Shown here in pieces: positions 7,486 through 16,263 of a stretch of 64,000 nucleotides of DNA (the first letter of the stretch is position 1; the number at the start of each line of letters is the position of its first letter). The notes under the pieces were generated by a model. It did no database searches. It was not told where the DNA came from and was given only the letters and a program-made list of their open reading frames with translations. The translations under genes and the position numbers were made by a program. The stretch is from Halomonas gemina (GTDB taxonomy: Bacteria > Pseudomonadota > Gammaproteobacteria > Pseudomonadales > Halomonadaceae). The stretch lies in contig NZ_JAMJPK010000008.1 of the NCBI RefSeq assembly GCF_023554995.1, positions 1 to 64,000 of the forward strand, given 5' to 3'.

Positions 7486-9555
7486 TTAGAGACGGGTCCT
7501 GCTTGCATCGATCAGCGGGGTGATCCGCCTGACGCTGGCGCGTCGATTAACCTGGCTGGGTCCCTGCGTATCCACTTTCAAATAGCGCTCACCATAGCCC
7601 TGTACGATCAGGTTTTCTGGCGGGATGGCGAAGTATTCAGTCAGCGCCAAGGCGACGGCTTCTGCTCGTCGATCGGACAACGCAAGGTTCATCAAGTCCG
7701 GTCCAACGGCATCGGAATGACCTTCGACCAGGAAAATTTCATCAGGATTGTCCTCGATGACCTCGGCCATGATGTTGCCCATCAGACCCAACGCTTCAGC
7801 CTCGGAGGACTGGATGGCCGAGGAGCCGGTCGCAAACTGGATAACGTTGAGATCGATACGCGGCATCATGGCTCGAACTCGAGCATTTTCGCGTACCTGG
7901 CGGAGCGTGAAGACTCGATCGAACTCCTGTACCGGTGGTGCCAGCAGTGCCTCGCGAAGGATATCTTCATCTGCACGGCGGTAATCGACTACGTAGCGAT
8001 CTTCCGGTAGGTCGTAGCGTACGGGAGGCAGGGATTCCTCAAGATCAACTGAAGACATCCATTTGTCGGCCTTGCTGGTTTCGTCGATCAACACGATAGC
8101 GGTGCCATCGGGGAGGTAGCGAGTGCGCTTGAGCACGAATCCACCTGAATCACGAACAGTCACGACTCGGCTGCCATCATCGCGTGAGATGGTGGAGCGG
8201 GTGATGCCATTGTCAAAGGATTCGGTCGTCTCCGTTACCCCAGGACGACGCAGCAGGAGATTCTCGTCCTTGCGTACATGCAACTCGCCGTCGCGCTCAA
8301 CGATCATACGGTCGCCTTGATTCTCGACGACACGTCCTCCGAGTTGCGGAACCAAGGCACCGACGACGGCGCCCGCTGCGGCTGCCCCCAGGTATTTCCA
8401 TATCTGGTTGTCGTCATCCTCTTTTTCTGACGCCGCAGAGACTTTGACTTCCTCGCCGCTGGTGCGCGTGGTGTCTGCGGTTACCACCGTTTCGGAGGTC
8501 ATGCTGACCTCTTGGGCATCGAGGTCGGCGACAGCGGCCAGAGCCTCTGCCTCTGCTTCGGCAAGGGCCTCAGCGTCAGCCTTGTCGCTGGCCTCCTTCT
8601 CGGCCAGAGCCTCTGCCACGGCCTTGTCGATGGCTTCTTGCTGGGCGATGGTATTGGCTTCGGCCTGCTTGATGGCTTCTTGCTCGGCGAGGGCGTCTGC
8701 CTCGGCCTTTTCTTTCGCGTCCTGCTCAGCCAGAGCATCTGCTTCTGCCTGAGCGATAGCCTCCTGCTCGGCGAGGGCCTCTTCTTCGGCTTGCTCGATA
8801 GCTTCCTGTTCAGCGAGAGCAGCATCTGCTTCGGCCTGGGCTTCCGCGTCTGCTTCGGCCTTATCAGCGGCTTCCTGCTCGGCTTGGGCGTCCGCCTCGA
8901 CCTGAGCGATGGCTTCCTGTTCGGCGAGAGCGTCAGCCTCGGCTTGTTCAATGGCTTCCTGCTCAGCGAGAGCGTCTGCTTCAGCCTGGGCGCTAGCCTC
9001 CTGTTCTGCCTGGACGTCAGCTTCAGCCTGAGCGATGGCTTCCTGCTCGGCCTGGGCGTCAGCTTCGGCCTGGGCGATGGCTTCCTGTTCGGCCTGGGCG
9101 TCTGACTCGGCTTTAGCGATGGCTTCCTGCTCGGCCTGGGCGTCTGCCTCGGCTTGCTCGGTGGCTTCCTGTTCGGCGAGAGCCTCTGCTTCGGCCTGCT
9201 CGGTTGCTTCCTGTTCGGCGAGAGCGTCAGCCTCGGCTTGTTCAATGGTTTCCTGCTCAGCGAGAGCGTCTGCTTCAGCCTGGGCGCTAGCCTCCTGCTC
9301 TGCCTGGGCGTCAGCTTCAGCCTGAGCGATGGCTTCCTGCTCGGCCTGTGCGTCTGCTTCGGCTTGAGCGGTGGCTTCCTGCTCGGCCAGGAGCTCCTCC
9401 TCTGTTTTATCAACAGGTTCAGCAAGTTGTGCGAGTGTGATGATTTCCGTATTGGTGGCCGACGACTGGGTCATCTGGGCAAAGCCAGGGCTCATCAATG
9501 ACAATGAGGCCAGGATCACGGCGGGCTTCCTGAAAAGACGCATGCGTTGTTTCAT
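7486..9555 (-). CDS. OmpA-family protein with a long Ala/Glu coiled-coil repeat (689 aa)
   Basis: The start is placed at 9555 because TCAGGAGAAACG precedes that ATG and a signal peptide follows (MKQRMRLFRKPAVILASLSL, cleavage near FAQ). After a short linker, about 20 tandem 14-residue units of the type AEQEAIAQAEADAQ form a probable very acidic helical rod (about residues 55-345). Next come a Thr-rich linker, a short hydrophobic glycine-rich segment (YLGAAAAGAVVGALVPQLGG), a beta-rich region and a C-terminal OmpA domain with FLVEGHSDAVG, SDRRAEAV and GYGERY, which binds peptidoglycan in this family. A cell-envelope spacer or stalk between membrane and peptidoglycan is the likeliest role. It ends at a strong terminator and stands alone. 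Confidence 0.82.
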   Translation of the reverse strand: MKQRMRLFRKPAVILASLSLMSPGFAQMTQSSATNTEIITLAQLAEPVDKTEEELLAEQEATAQAEADAQAEQEAIAQAEADAQAEQEASAQAEADALAEQETIEQAEADALAEQEATEQAEAEALAEQEATEQAEADAQAEQEAIAKAESDAQAEQEAIAQAEADAQAEQEAIAQAEADVQAEQEASAQAEADALAEQEAIEQAEADALAEQEAIAQVEADAQAEQEAADKAEADAEAQAEADAALAEQEAIEQAEEEALAEQEAIAQAEADALAEQDAKEKAEADALAEQEAIKQAEANTIAQQEAIDKAVAEALAEKEASDKADAEALAEAEAEALAAVADLDAQEVSMTSETVVTADTTRTSGEEVKVSAASEKEDDDNQIWKYLGAAAAGAVVGALVPQLGGRVVENQGDRMIVERDGELHVRKDENLLLRRPGVTETTESFDNGITRSTISRDDGSRVVTVRDSGGFVLKRTRYLPDGTAIVLIDETSKADKWMSSVDLEESLPPVRYDLPEDRYVVDYRRADEDILREALLAPPVQEFDRVFTLRQVRENARVRAMMPRIDLNVIQFATGSSAIQSSEAEALGLMGNIMAEVIEDNPDEIFLVEGHSDAVGPDLMNLALSDRRAEAVALALTEYFAIPPENLIVQGYGERYLKVDTQGPSQVNRRASVRRITPLIDASRTRL
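8526..9393 (-). repeat. Tandem 42-bp repeats coding 14-residue Ala/Glu units
   Basis: About 20 in-frame degenerate copies of a 42-base unit within the OmpA-family gene, one of them extended (AEADAEAQAEADAAL). Part is a higher-order duplication: the blocks near 8942-9005 and 9236-9299 are nearly identical over some 60 bases. Such arrays change length by slippage or recombination. Confidence 0.85.
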
Positions 9556-9666
9556 ATCGTTTCTCCTGAATTCAGAACTGCCCGGGCATGATGCCGATTG
9601 TCTGAAATCAACAGGGTCCAGCTCAGTTGTCTTCACGATGTTGGTGACTGAAGCATTCCCGGCTGG

Positions 9667-9870
9667 GTAGTGAGTGGACTAGATGTGACGGGAATGGTTC
9701 TGGCCTTCTCCACGTCGCTGGTACGCATGCCCAGCATGGTGGGGAAGCGTTCGTCGATGCTATCGACACCGGCGGTCTCGAGGCACTGCCCGATGATCAA
9801 CAGCCCGGCATGGCTGGTGAGGGGGCGGCGACTGCCACTAAATCGAACGAGAAGACCGCCATTCCGGATC
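9667..9870 (-). pseudogene. Possible transposase N-terminal remnant
   Basis: On the minus strand a reading frame of about 55 codons gives RRPLTSHAGLLIIGQCLE followed by SIDERFPTMLGMRTSDV, which resembles the N-terminal start of IS1380-like transposases. It has no start codon of its own, loses the pattern near 9700, and upstream the likeness seems to continue in another frame, as in a decayed insertion sequence. No terminal repeats are visible. The family assignment is from memory of the pattern and is tentative. Confidence 0.3.
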
Positions 9871-9963
9871 TGCTGGCCACCCTGGCGCTGGAAAATTGTT
9901 CACGATAGCGGCGTGATAACATGGCGTAATCCCACTCATGTTCACCTGACAGCGGATGTTCCC

Positions 9964-10491
9964 ATGGAAGAGATCGGTCTGAGATGGCTGCTTGGCCAGG
10001 GCGTCAGCCTGGTGGCCCTGGCGCTGTGCCTCGTGGCATTCGCCAGCAAGCGCGACGACAGGCTCTTCGTGCTGCTGCTGTTCGCCAACGTCGCCTTCGC
10101 CGCGCAGTTCGCGCTGTTCGAGAGCTGGGTGGCGGCGGGCATCTCGGCGCTGATCGTGCTGCGCATCGCCCTGGTGCGCCGCTTCCCGCGCCACCGACTG
10201 CTCATGCTGGCGATGCTGGCCGCCACCCTGGCGGTGGCGGCGCTGACCTGGAGCGGCCCGCGGGACATCCCCGCCCTGGCGGCGGGGCTGCTGGGCACCT
10301 GGGGCATGTTCATGCTGAGCGGGATCGCCATGCGCGCCGCCCTGGCGGTGGCCGCGCTGTGCTGGGTGATCAGCAACCTGCTGGCCGGCTCGATCGGCGG
10401 CACCATCGCCGAGAGCCTGATCTTCCTGACCAACGTGGTCACCATGCTGCGCCTGCGCCGCGATGCCCGCCTGCGCTACATCCACGGCTGA
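9964..10491 (+). CDS. YgjV-family inner-membrane protein (175 aa)
   Basis: A polytopic protein with five or six hydrophobic helices, starting MEEIGLRWLLGQGVSLVALA. Its pattern fits the YgjV (Imp-YgjV) family, whose function is unknown. An earlier in-frame ATG at 9670 would add 98 residues without membrane character that overlap the transposase-like remnant, so 9964 is preferred. It converges on nfsA with an 8-base gap and no visible terminator between them. Confidence 0.65.
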   Translation: MEEIGLRWLLGQGVSLVALALCLVAFASKRDDRLFVLLLFANVAFAAQFALFESWVAAGISALIVLRIALVRRFPRHRLLMLAMLAATLAVAALTWSGPRDIPALAAGLLGTWGMFMLSGIAMRAALAVAALCWVISNLLAGSIGGTIAESLIFLTNVVTMLRLRRDARLRYIHG

Positions 10492-10499
10492 GGCGCGGC

Positions 10500-11231
10500 T
10501 CACTTCATCTCGAAGCCGCGCTTGACCAGGAAGTCGCGCATGTGGGGGCGCAGCTTGGTGTCGAACAGCGGGGTCAGGTTCTGCGACCAGGTGGTGTCCT
10601 TGGGGCCGCCCTTCCGCGACTGGTAGTAGGCGCACATGGCATCGTCATAGGCGTCCACCAGCTCGCGGTCGTCGCTGTAGGTGTCCTCCTTGAGGATCGC
10701 CTCCACCGGCAGGCGTGGCTTGACGTCCGGGTCGTGGGCCGGGTAGCCGAGGCACATGCCGAACACCGGGAAGACGTGGTCCGGGATACCCACCAGGTCG
10801 CTTATCTCCTGGGGGTTGTTGCGGATACCGCCGATGTAGCAGATGCCCAGCCCTTCCGATTCCGCGGCGATGGCCACGTTCTGGGCCATCAGCGCGGTGT
10901 CCACGCTGGCCACCAGCAGCTGTTCGGTCATGCCGCGCACCACCCGGGCGCCGGTGCGCTCGGCCGCCTCGGTGGGGCGCTTCATGTCGGCGCAGAACAG
11001 CAGGAAGGCGCCACAGCTGGCCACGTAGGTCTGGCCGCCGGCCAGCTCGGCGATCGCCTCGCGGTTGGTGGGGTTCGTCACGTGGATGACGCTGTAGGCC
11101 TGCACATGGCTGGAGGTGGCCGCGGCCTGGCCGGCCTCGATCAGCGTCTCCAGCAGCTCGCGGGAGACCGGCTGGTCGGTGAACTTGCGGATGGAGCGGT
11201 GTGACTTGAGCAGTTCGATGGTGGGATTCAT
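10500..11231 (-). CDS. nfsA: Oxygen-insensitive NADPH nitroreductase
   Basis: A flavoprotein reducing nitroaromatics and quinones with NADPH. The start at 11231 (MNPTIELLKSHRSIRKFTD) lines up with E. coli NfsA, as do SSHVQAYSVI, EQLLVASVDTALMAQN, GLGICYIGGIRNNP and the end region YYQSRKGG. At 243 aa it matches NfsA (240 aa). An in-frame ATG at 11267 is less likely. FMN-binding residues are in HRSIR and the GGIRN loop. Cytoplasmic homodimer in the family. No partner genes are adjacent. Confidence 0.9.
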   Translation of the reverse strand: MNPTIELLKSHRSIRKFTDQPVSRELLETLIEAGQAAATSSHVQAYSVIHVTNPTNREAIAELAGGQTYVASCGAFLLFCADMKRPTEAAERTGARVVRGMTEQLLVASVDTALMAQNVAIAAESEGLGICYIGGIRNNPQEISDLVGIPDHVFPVFGMCLGYPAHDPDVKPRLPVEAILKEDTYSDDRELVDAYDDAMCAYYQSRKGGPKDTTWSQNLTPLFDTKLRPHMRDFLVKRGFEMK

Positions 11232-11641
11232 GGGACCTCGTTGCATGGTGTCGGTCAGCGTCGCCAAGGCGCGCGGCGAACATCAGATAACGCCACATTC
11301 TCCATCACTCGACGACGCTTTGCACCGGCCGGCGGCCATAGCGTCAGCAGTGAGATGGCGGGAGCAATGGGGGCATAGCAACACCATACCTGAGGAGTCT
11401 GGCGCTGCACTGGGTCATTGAGACCGCCGACTGTTGCCCGACACAAGATGGTTTATAGTTATTACGCGTTTGCTTTGGCGTGTCGGGGGGCTGCGGCACG
11501 ATGGTCATCGAGACGGCAAGCGCAAGGGCAAGCAGTGGGGCCGGGTACGGGTCTGCTTGAATCCGAAGGATACTTGCGGCGTCGAGGCAAGTACGACCGA
11601 GGCTGCTCCGGTTGCGGTTGTCGCCTGATTGATGAGGTGCC
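11232..11641. other. Intergenic region with a long-range dyad
   Basis: About 410 bases between divergent nfsA and the EEP gene. No convincing gene is visible; several short frames lack family likeness. CCCGACAC at 11437-11444 is repeated inverted at 11480-11487 around an AT-rich 35-base core that contains TATAGT, so a regulated promoter for the rightward gene may lie here. Confidence 0.4.
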
Positions 11642-12784
11642 ATGGCTGCAAAGCTTCTTCTCTGGTCTATCCGAGTGCTGACACTGCTGATGCTGGCGGT
11701 AAGCTTGCTGCCGATGATCCCCAGCGGTCAGTGGTGGATACAGCTATGGGAATTCCCGCGGCTACAGTTGAGTTTGGCGGTGATCGTGCCCCTGGTGCTG
11801 CTGGCAGTTCACGCATGGTGGAATCGGCCACGCACTGAGCACGCCGTGTGGGTGGCCGTGATCCTCGCGACGGGGGCATGGCAGCTGTCGCATATCCTAC
11901 CGTTCACGCCTGTCTGGCCGACCGAGGTCCCCACCGCCGAGACTCAACCCGGCGGGGATCGGACGGCCCTGAAAGTCTTGACGGCGAATGTCACCTACAC
12001 CAACGACCAGTACGACAAGTTAGTGGCAATGGTCCAGCGTGAGGATCCCGACCTTCTGCTGTTGATCGAGGTCGATCGCGCCTGGGCCGAAGGGATGGCG
12101 CCGCTGGATGAGCATTATGCACATCGGGTCGGGGAGGTTCGTGACGAGGGGCTGGGAATCATGCTCTGGTCGCGGTTTCCTTTGCTGGAGCAGGACATCA
12201 AGCATCTGATCTCTGATCGTCGGCCATCGATCTTCGTGACCCTGGATGTGCCGGATATCGGGCCGGTACGCTACATCGGCACCCACCCCGTCCCGCCAGG
12301 GCTGCGGGACCAGATCAGCCACAACGACCAGACGAGCGAGCGTCGGGACAGCCGGGTCCGCGATGCTGAGCTGATGCTCGTTGCCCGCCATGTTCAAGAG
12401 GACTCGGACAATCGCTGGATCGTCACCGGCGACTTCAATGACGTCGCATGGTCCGACACCACCCGGCTGTTCGCTGACCTGAGCGACCTGAAGGACCCTC
12501 GCCGTGGCCGACGGCTGCTGAGCTCCTTCCCCGCAGAGCGGCCATTTTTGCGATATCCGATCGACCACCTGTTCGTCTCAGATGGTTTCCACCTGATCAG
12601 CCTCGACCGCGTGAGGGTCCCCGGCTCCGACCATTTCGCCGTCACCACGACACTGGCCGTCGCGAACAAGGACCGCGCAAAGCCGGAGGCCTCTGTGGGG
12701 GAGGAGCAGAAGGCCCAGGAGATGGTCGAGGAAGGTGCCGAAGATGCCGCCGAGCACGATGTTAGCTCGTCGCAGGCTGATTAA
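11642..12784 (+). CDS. Membrane-anchored endonuclease/exonuclease/phosphatase-family protein (380 aa)
   Basis: Two to three N-terminal hydrophobic helices (about residues 5-90) are followed by an EEP-fold domain. Visible motifs: LKVLTANVTY with the metal-site Asn, LLLLIEVD with the metal-binding Glu, YIGTHPVPPG, WIVTGDFNDVAWS and the terminal GSDHFAV with the catalytic His. Relatives act on phosphodiesters or phospholipids, and the membrane anchor suggests an envelope substrate. The final ~35 residues form an acidic tail (SVGEEQKAQEMVEEG) that is probably disordered. GAGG lies 5 bases before the ATG. Specific substrate unknown. Confidence 0.78.
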   Translation: MAAKLLLWSIRVLTLLMLAVSLLPMIPSGQWWIQLWEFPRLQLSLAVIVPLVLLAVHAWWNRPRTEHAVWVAVILATGAWQLSHILPFTPVWPTEVPTAETQPGGDRTALKVLTANVTYTNDQYDKLVAMVQREDPDLLLLIEVDRAWAEGMAPLDEHYAHRVGEVRDEGLGIMLWSRFPLLEQDIKHLISDRRPSIFVTLDVPDIGPVRYIGTHPVPPGLRDQISHNDQTSERRDSRVRDAELMLVARHVQEDSDNRWIVTGDFNDVAWSDTTRLFADLSDLKDPRRGRRLLSSFPAERPFLRYPIDHLFVSDGFHLISLDRVRVPGSDHFAVTTTLAVANKDRAKPEASVGEEQKAQEMVEEGAEDAAEHDVSSSQAD

Positions 12785-13092
12785 AGAAGGCCAGAATCAA
12801 AGGGGACGACTCCCTGATTGCGAGCGAAAATAGTGTCGACCGAAAACACCGGGTCAGAGAACAAGTGCCGCTACGTACGGTCAACGCCGACGGTACACAC
12901 GTCAGGAACCGCTTGGGACGAACCGTTGGATACTCGCACGCCGCCGTTCTTCGCCCCCTTGTTGCCCCCAAGGGCGGTACGGACCATCCTCGTTCGCTAT
13001 CGAACAGAGTGTCTCCATGCATCGCTTCCTTCGCACCAACCTGAGCTGTACCTTGGACGTCTTCGAATCGCAATGACAGGATGATCGCTCCC
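12785..13092. other. Intergenic region before the LemA cluster
   Basis: About 300 bases with no recognisable gene. The composition is mixed and no strong hairpin followed by a T-run is seen. It must carry the promoter of the LemA/TPM cluster, but I cannot single out convincing -35 and -10 boxes. Confidence 0.4.
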
Positions 13093-13713
13093 ATGTCGAC
13101 GAGACCCCCCACGCTTCCCGACCCTCGCGTCTGGCGGTTCGCCCTTGTGCTGATCATGGCGCTGCTGCTGACGGGGTGCGGCGTCAACAACATCCCCACC
13201 TATGACGAGCAGGTGAAATCGGCCTGGGCGCAGGTGGAGAACCAGTACCAGCGGCGCGCGGACCTGGTGCCCAACCTGGTCGAGACGGTCAAGGGGTTTG
13301 CCCGCCAGGAGCAGGAGACCCTGACCGCCGTGGTGGAGGCGCGGGCTAAGGCCACCTCCATCCAGATCGACGCCGAGTCGCTGAACGACCCGGAGAAGCT
13401 GCGCCAGTTCGAGCAGGCCCAGCAGCAGCTCACCGGGGCGCTGAGCCGCCTGATGGCGGTCTCCGAGCGCTATCCCGAGCTGAAGTCGAACCAGAACTTC
13501 CTGGCCCTGCAGTCGCAGCTGGAGGGCACCGAGAACCGCATCGCCGTGGCGCGGCGCGACTTCATCACCGCGGTCGAGCGCTACAACACCGAGATCCGCA
13601 CCTTTCCCGGCCGCCTCTGGCACAGCATCCTCTACAGCGACATGCCTCTGCGCGAGACCTTCGAGGCCACGACCGAGAACGCGGACCAGGCCCCCCAGGT
13701 GGAGTTTGAATGA
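13093..13713 (+). CDS. lemA: LemA-family lipoprotein
   Basis: A basic N-terminus, a hydrophobic segment and the lipobox LLLTGC predict a lipid-anchored protein facing the periplasm. The remainder is the helical LemA domain: YDEQVKSAWAQVENQYQRR, DLVPNLVETVKGFA and AVERYNTEIRTFPG are characteristic. An in-frame ATG at 13081 exists, but AGGAT is better spaced for 13093. The stop overlaps the start of the next gene (ATGA), so lemA is coupled to the TPM gene, an arrangement common in bacteria. LemA function is unknown; envelope roles are suspected. Confidence 0.88.
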   Translation: MSTRPPTLPDPRVWRFALVLIMALLLTGCGVNNIPTYDEQVKSAWAQVENQYQRRADLVPNLVETVKGFARQEQETLTAVVEARAKATSIQIDAESLNDPEKLRQFEQAQQQLTGALSRLMAVSERYPELKSNQNFLALQSQLEGTENRIAVARRDFITAVERYNTEIRTFPGRLWHSILYSDMPLRETFEATTENADQAPQVEFE

Positions 13714-14465
13714 GCCATCTTCTACGCATTCCGCTATTGGCGTTGCTGCTGACGGCGGCCGTCGGCCTCCAGGCCCAGGACCTTCAAGCCCAGCAGCTCG
13801 ACTTTCCCGAACTGAGCGGTCGTGTGGTGGACCGGGCTGAGCTGCTGGACCCGGCCACCGAATCACGGCTGAGCGAGCGACTCGCGGCCCACGAGGAGGC
13901 CACCACCGAGCAGCTGGTGGTGGCCACCCTGCCGGACCTGCAGGGCGTCACCATCGAGGAGTATGGCTATCAGCTGGGGCGCCACTGGGGCATCGGCCAG
14001 GCCGAGGAGGACAACGGCGCCCTGCTGATCGTCGCGCCCAATGAGCGCAAGGTGCGCATCGAGGTCGGCTATGGCCTCGAGGGTCGACTGACCGACGCCC
14101 AGTCCTCGGTGATTATCAACCAGACCCTGACGCCGGCCTTCCGCGAGGGCGACTATGCCCGCGGCATCACCGAGGGGGTGGAGGCGATGATCCGGGTGCT
14201 GGGCGGCGAGCCCCTGGACACCAGCGCCACCGCCAGCACCCCGACCGGGGAGCAGGGGCCTGAGGGACCGGCCTCGATCCTCTTCTTCGTGATGTTCGTC
14301 ATCGTCATGACCCTGGTACGCGGCGGTCGCGGCGGCCTGCTGGCCGGCATGTTGCTGGGCGGTGCCGTCGGCGGCAGGTCCCGCGGTGGCTTCGGCGGCG
14401 GCGGAGGTGGTTTCGGCGGTGGCGGCGGCGGCTTCGGTGGCGGCGGCGCGTCCGGCGGCTGGTAA
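13710..14465 (+). CDS. TPM-domain (YgcG-type) membrane protein with Gly-rich tail (251 aa)
   Basis: A signal peptide (MSHLLRIPLLALLLTAAVGL) precedes a TPM domain (about 30-160) with GRVVDRAELLDPATESRLSE, GIGQAEEDNGALLIVAP and RKVRIEVGYGLEG. One transmembrane helix follows (ILFFVMFVIVMTLV), then a Gly/Ser/Phe-rich tail ending ASGGW. This is the usual build of YgcG-like proteins, with the TPM domain in the periplasm and the low-complexity tail in the cytoplasm. TPM proteins are linked to photosystem repair in plants; their bacterial role is unknown. It overlaps lemA by 4 bases and is followed by a second TPM gene. Confidence 0.85.
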   Translation: MSHLLRIPLLALLLTAAVGLQAQDLQAQQLDFPELSGRVVDRAELLDPATESRLSERLAAHEEATTEQLVVATLPDLQGVTIEEYGYQLGRHWGIGQAEEDNGALLIVAPNERKVRIEVGYGLEGRLTDAQSSVIINQTLTPAFREGDYARGITEGVEAMIRVLGGEPLDTSATASTPTGEQGPEGPASILFFVMFVIVMTLVRGGRGGLLAGMLLGGAVGGRSRGGFGGGGGGFGGGGGGFGGGGASGGW

Positions 14466-14527
14466 CCCGGCATGACCTCCGGTGGCGACACCGACATGAC
14501 AATCAGGATTCGGAGATCACGAGCCCC

Positions 14528-15145
14528 ATGGCCTTATTGAGTGAGAACGAGCAACGCCAGGTAGCCGAGGCGATTCATCGGGTCGAACGCGATACCGATG
14601 CCGAGCTGGTCACCGTGCTGGCGCCACGCGCGGACAACTACGCCTATATCCCGCTGCTCTGGGCCGGCCTGCTGGCCCTGGTGGTGCCCGGTGCGATCAA
14701 CTACTTTCCCGGCTGGTTGACGGCCTGGGAGCTGACGCTGGTGCAATGGGCGACCTTCATCGTGCTGGGCCTGGTGTTTCGCATCCCCACCATCATCACC
14801 CGGCTGATCCCGCGATCGGTTCGCCACTGGCGGGCGGCCAACCTCGCCCGGCGACAGTTCCTGGAACAGGAGCTGCACCACACCGAGGGAGGGACGGGGA
14901 TGCTGATCTTCGTCTCCGAGGCCGAGCGCTATGTGGAGATCCTGGTCGACCGGGGCATCTCGGCGCGGATCAGCGACGAGACCTGGCAATCCATCGTGGC
15001 GGCCTTCACCCAACGGGTGAAGGAAGGCGAGACCCTGCAGGGATTCCTGGAGTGCATCGCCGCCTGCGGCGAGCATCTCAAGGAGCAGGTGCCGGCCACC
15101 CACGAGCGCAACGAGTTGCCCAATCACCTGATCGTGCTGGACTGA
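14528..15145 (+). CDS. Second TPM-domain membrane protein (205 aa)
   Basis: The TPM domain is split by two membrane helices: an N-terminal part (SENEQRQVAEAIHRVERDTD), two helices at about 38-95, and a C-terminal part with TGMLIFVSEAERYVEILVDRG. There is no signal peptide and no Gly-rich tail, unlike the gene before it. It lies 62 bases downstream of the YgcG-type gene. The lemA - TPM - TPM trio is a recurring set and presumably forms an envelope complex; the reaction, if any, is unknown. Confidence 0.82.
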   Translation: MALLSENEQRQVAEAIHRVERDTDAELVTVLAPRADNYAYIPLLWAGLLALVVPGAINYFPGWLTAWELTLVQWATFIVLGLVFRIPTIITRLIPRSVRHWRAANLARRQFLEQELHHTEGGTGMLIFVSEAERYVEILVDRGISARISDETWQSIVAAFTQRVKEGETLQGFLECIAACGEHLKEQVPATHERNELPNHLIVLD

Positions 15146-15163
15146 CCGACGCGAGGAACCGGC

Positions 15164-15931
15164 ATGACACAAGACCGCATGACATCGGGACAGCGAGGCG
15201 CGGGACTGGCCTTCAAGGTGGCGCTGGCCGGGGGCATCCTGGCCCTGCTGGCGGCGCTCTCCATGGCCGGGGCCGGGCCGGCCTATCGCGCCGGGCTGCT
15301 CGCGTTGGGGGATGCCTTCAGCATGCTGCGCTACGGCGCCTTCATCGCCCTCGGCGCCGCCGGGCTTGGCCTGGTGGCGCTGGTCATCGCCGCCTTCACC
15401 CGCCGCGTCCTGCCGGCGCTGCTCGGCGGCCTGGTGATCCTGGCCGGCCTGGTGCTGGTCGCGGTGCCCTGGATGCAGCTGCAGCAGGCCCGGACGGTGC
15501 CGCCCATCCACGACATCACCACCGACACGCAGGACCCGCCCGCCTTCGCGGCGCTGGTCGAGGCCCGGGAGGCCGCCCCCAATGCCGTGGACTACCCCGG
15601 CGAGGCGACCGCCCGCCAGCAGCGCGAGGCCTATCCGGACATCCGCCCGCTGGTGCTCGACGCGCCCCTCGACGAGGTCCGCGCCGCCGCCGAGGCCGCG
15701 GCGCGAGACGCCGGCTGGGAGATCGCCGCGGCGAGCGACGCCCGGCTGGAGGCCACCGCCACCACCACCTGGTTCGGCTTCAAGGACGACGTGGTGATCC
15801 GCCTGACCGAGACGCCGGACGGCGTGCGGATCGACATGCGCTCCGCCTCGCGGCTCGGCGCCAGCGACGTGGGTACCAACGCGGCGCGCATCCGGGCCTT
15901 CCTCGAGGAGCTCGCCCAGCGGCTGGAGTAG
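15164..15931 (+). CDS. DUF1499 membrane protein (255 aa)
   Basis: Three N-terminal hydrophobic helices (about 15-110) lead into a DUF1499 domain that begins at PPIHDITTDTQDPPAF and contains YPDIRPLVLDAP and VVIRLTETPDG. Function unknown. It follows the second TPM gene after 18 bases and is therefore probably the last gene of the LemA/TPM transcript. The DUF1499 domain is small, alpha/beta and soluble, and the membrane segment anchors it. Confidence 0.8.
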   Translation: MTQDRMTSGQRGAGLAFKVALAGGILALLAALSMAGAGPAYRAGLLALGDAFSMLRYGAFIALGAAGLGLVALVIAAFTRRVLPALLGGLVILAGLVLVAVPWMQLQQARTVPPIHDITTDTQDPPAFAALVEAREAAPNAVDYPGEATARQQREAYPDIRPLVLDAPLDEVRAAAEAAARDAGWEIAAASDARLEATATTTWFGFKDDVVIRLTETPDGVRIDMRSASRLGASDVGTNAARIRAFLEELAQRLE

Positions 15932-16038
15932 GGTGGCGGGGCGGAAGCGACCTCCGGGTCGGCAATCACCCCGCTGGGCCCTTCGAGCGTCACATCCGCC
16001 ATGGTTAGGTCGCCTCAGTCCGTCATGGAGCCAGCATA

Positions 16039-16263
16039 GTGAATCCCGAAGACCTCGAGAAACTGGTCACCCTGCGCATGCCCTTCGGCAAGCACGCGGG
16101 CTGCCTGATCGCCGACCTGCCCGGCCCCTACCTCAACTGGTTCGCCCGCGAGGGCTTTCCCGAGGGCCAGATCGGCCGACTGCTGAACCTGATGCACGAG
16201 ATCGACCACAACGGCCTGAGCGAGCTGCTCGACCCGCTGCGCCGCGATGGGAGGCAACGGTGA
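16039..16263 (+). CDS. DUF3820-family protein (74 aa)
   Basis: A small soluble protein with the family signature LVTLRMPFGKHAG, LIADLPGPYLNWFA and GQIGRLLNLMHEI. DUF3820 proteins have been described as putative quorum-sensing-regulated virulence factors, but the function is not established. It starts with GTG at 16039. The stop codon overlaps the GTG start of the membrane protein behind it, so translation of the two is coupled. Confidence 0.8.
   Translation: MNPEDLEKLVTLRMPFGKHAGCLIADLPGPYLNWFAREGFPEGQIGRLLNLMHEIDHNGLSELLDPLRRDGRQR

Noticed and set aside
8526-9393. Regular short repeats suggesting a CRISPR array
   Set aside because: The 42-base units are contiguous, in frame and protein-coding, with no unique spacers and no cas genes.
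9838-10635. Minus-strand His/Gln-rich open frame over ygjV
   Set aside because: It is low-complexity antisense of a membrane protein gene and crosses into nfsA.
15933-16259. N-terminal extension of the voltage-sensor-like protein
   Set aside because: The stretch is Pro/Arg-rich shadow of the DUF3820 gene; the GTG at 16260 has a good ribosome binding site.
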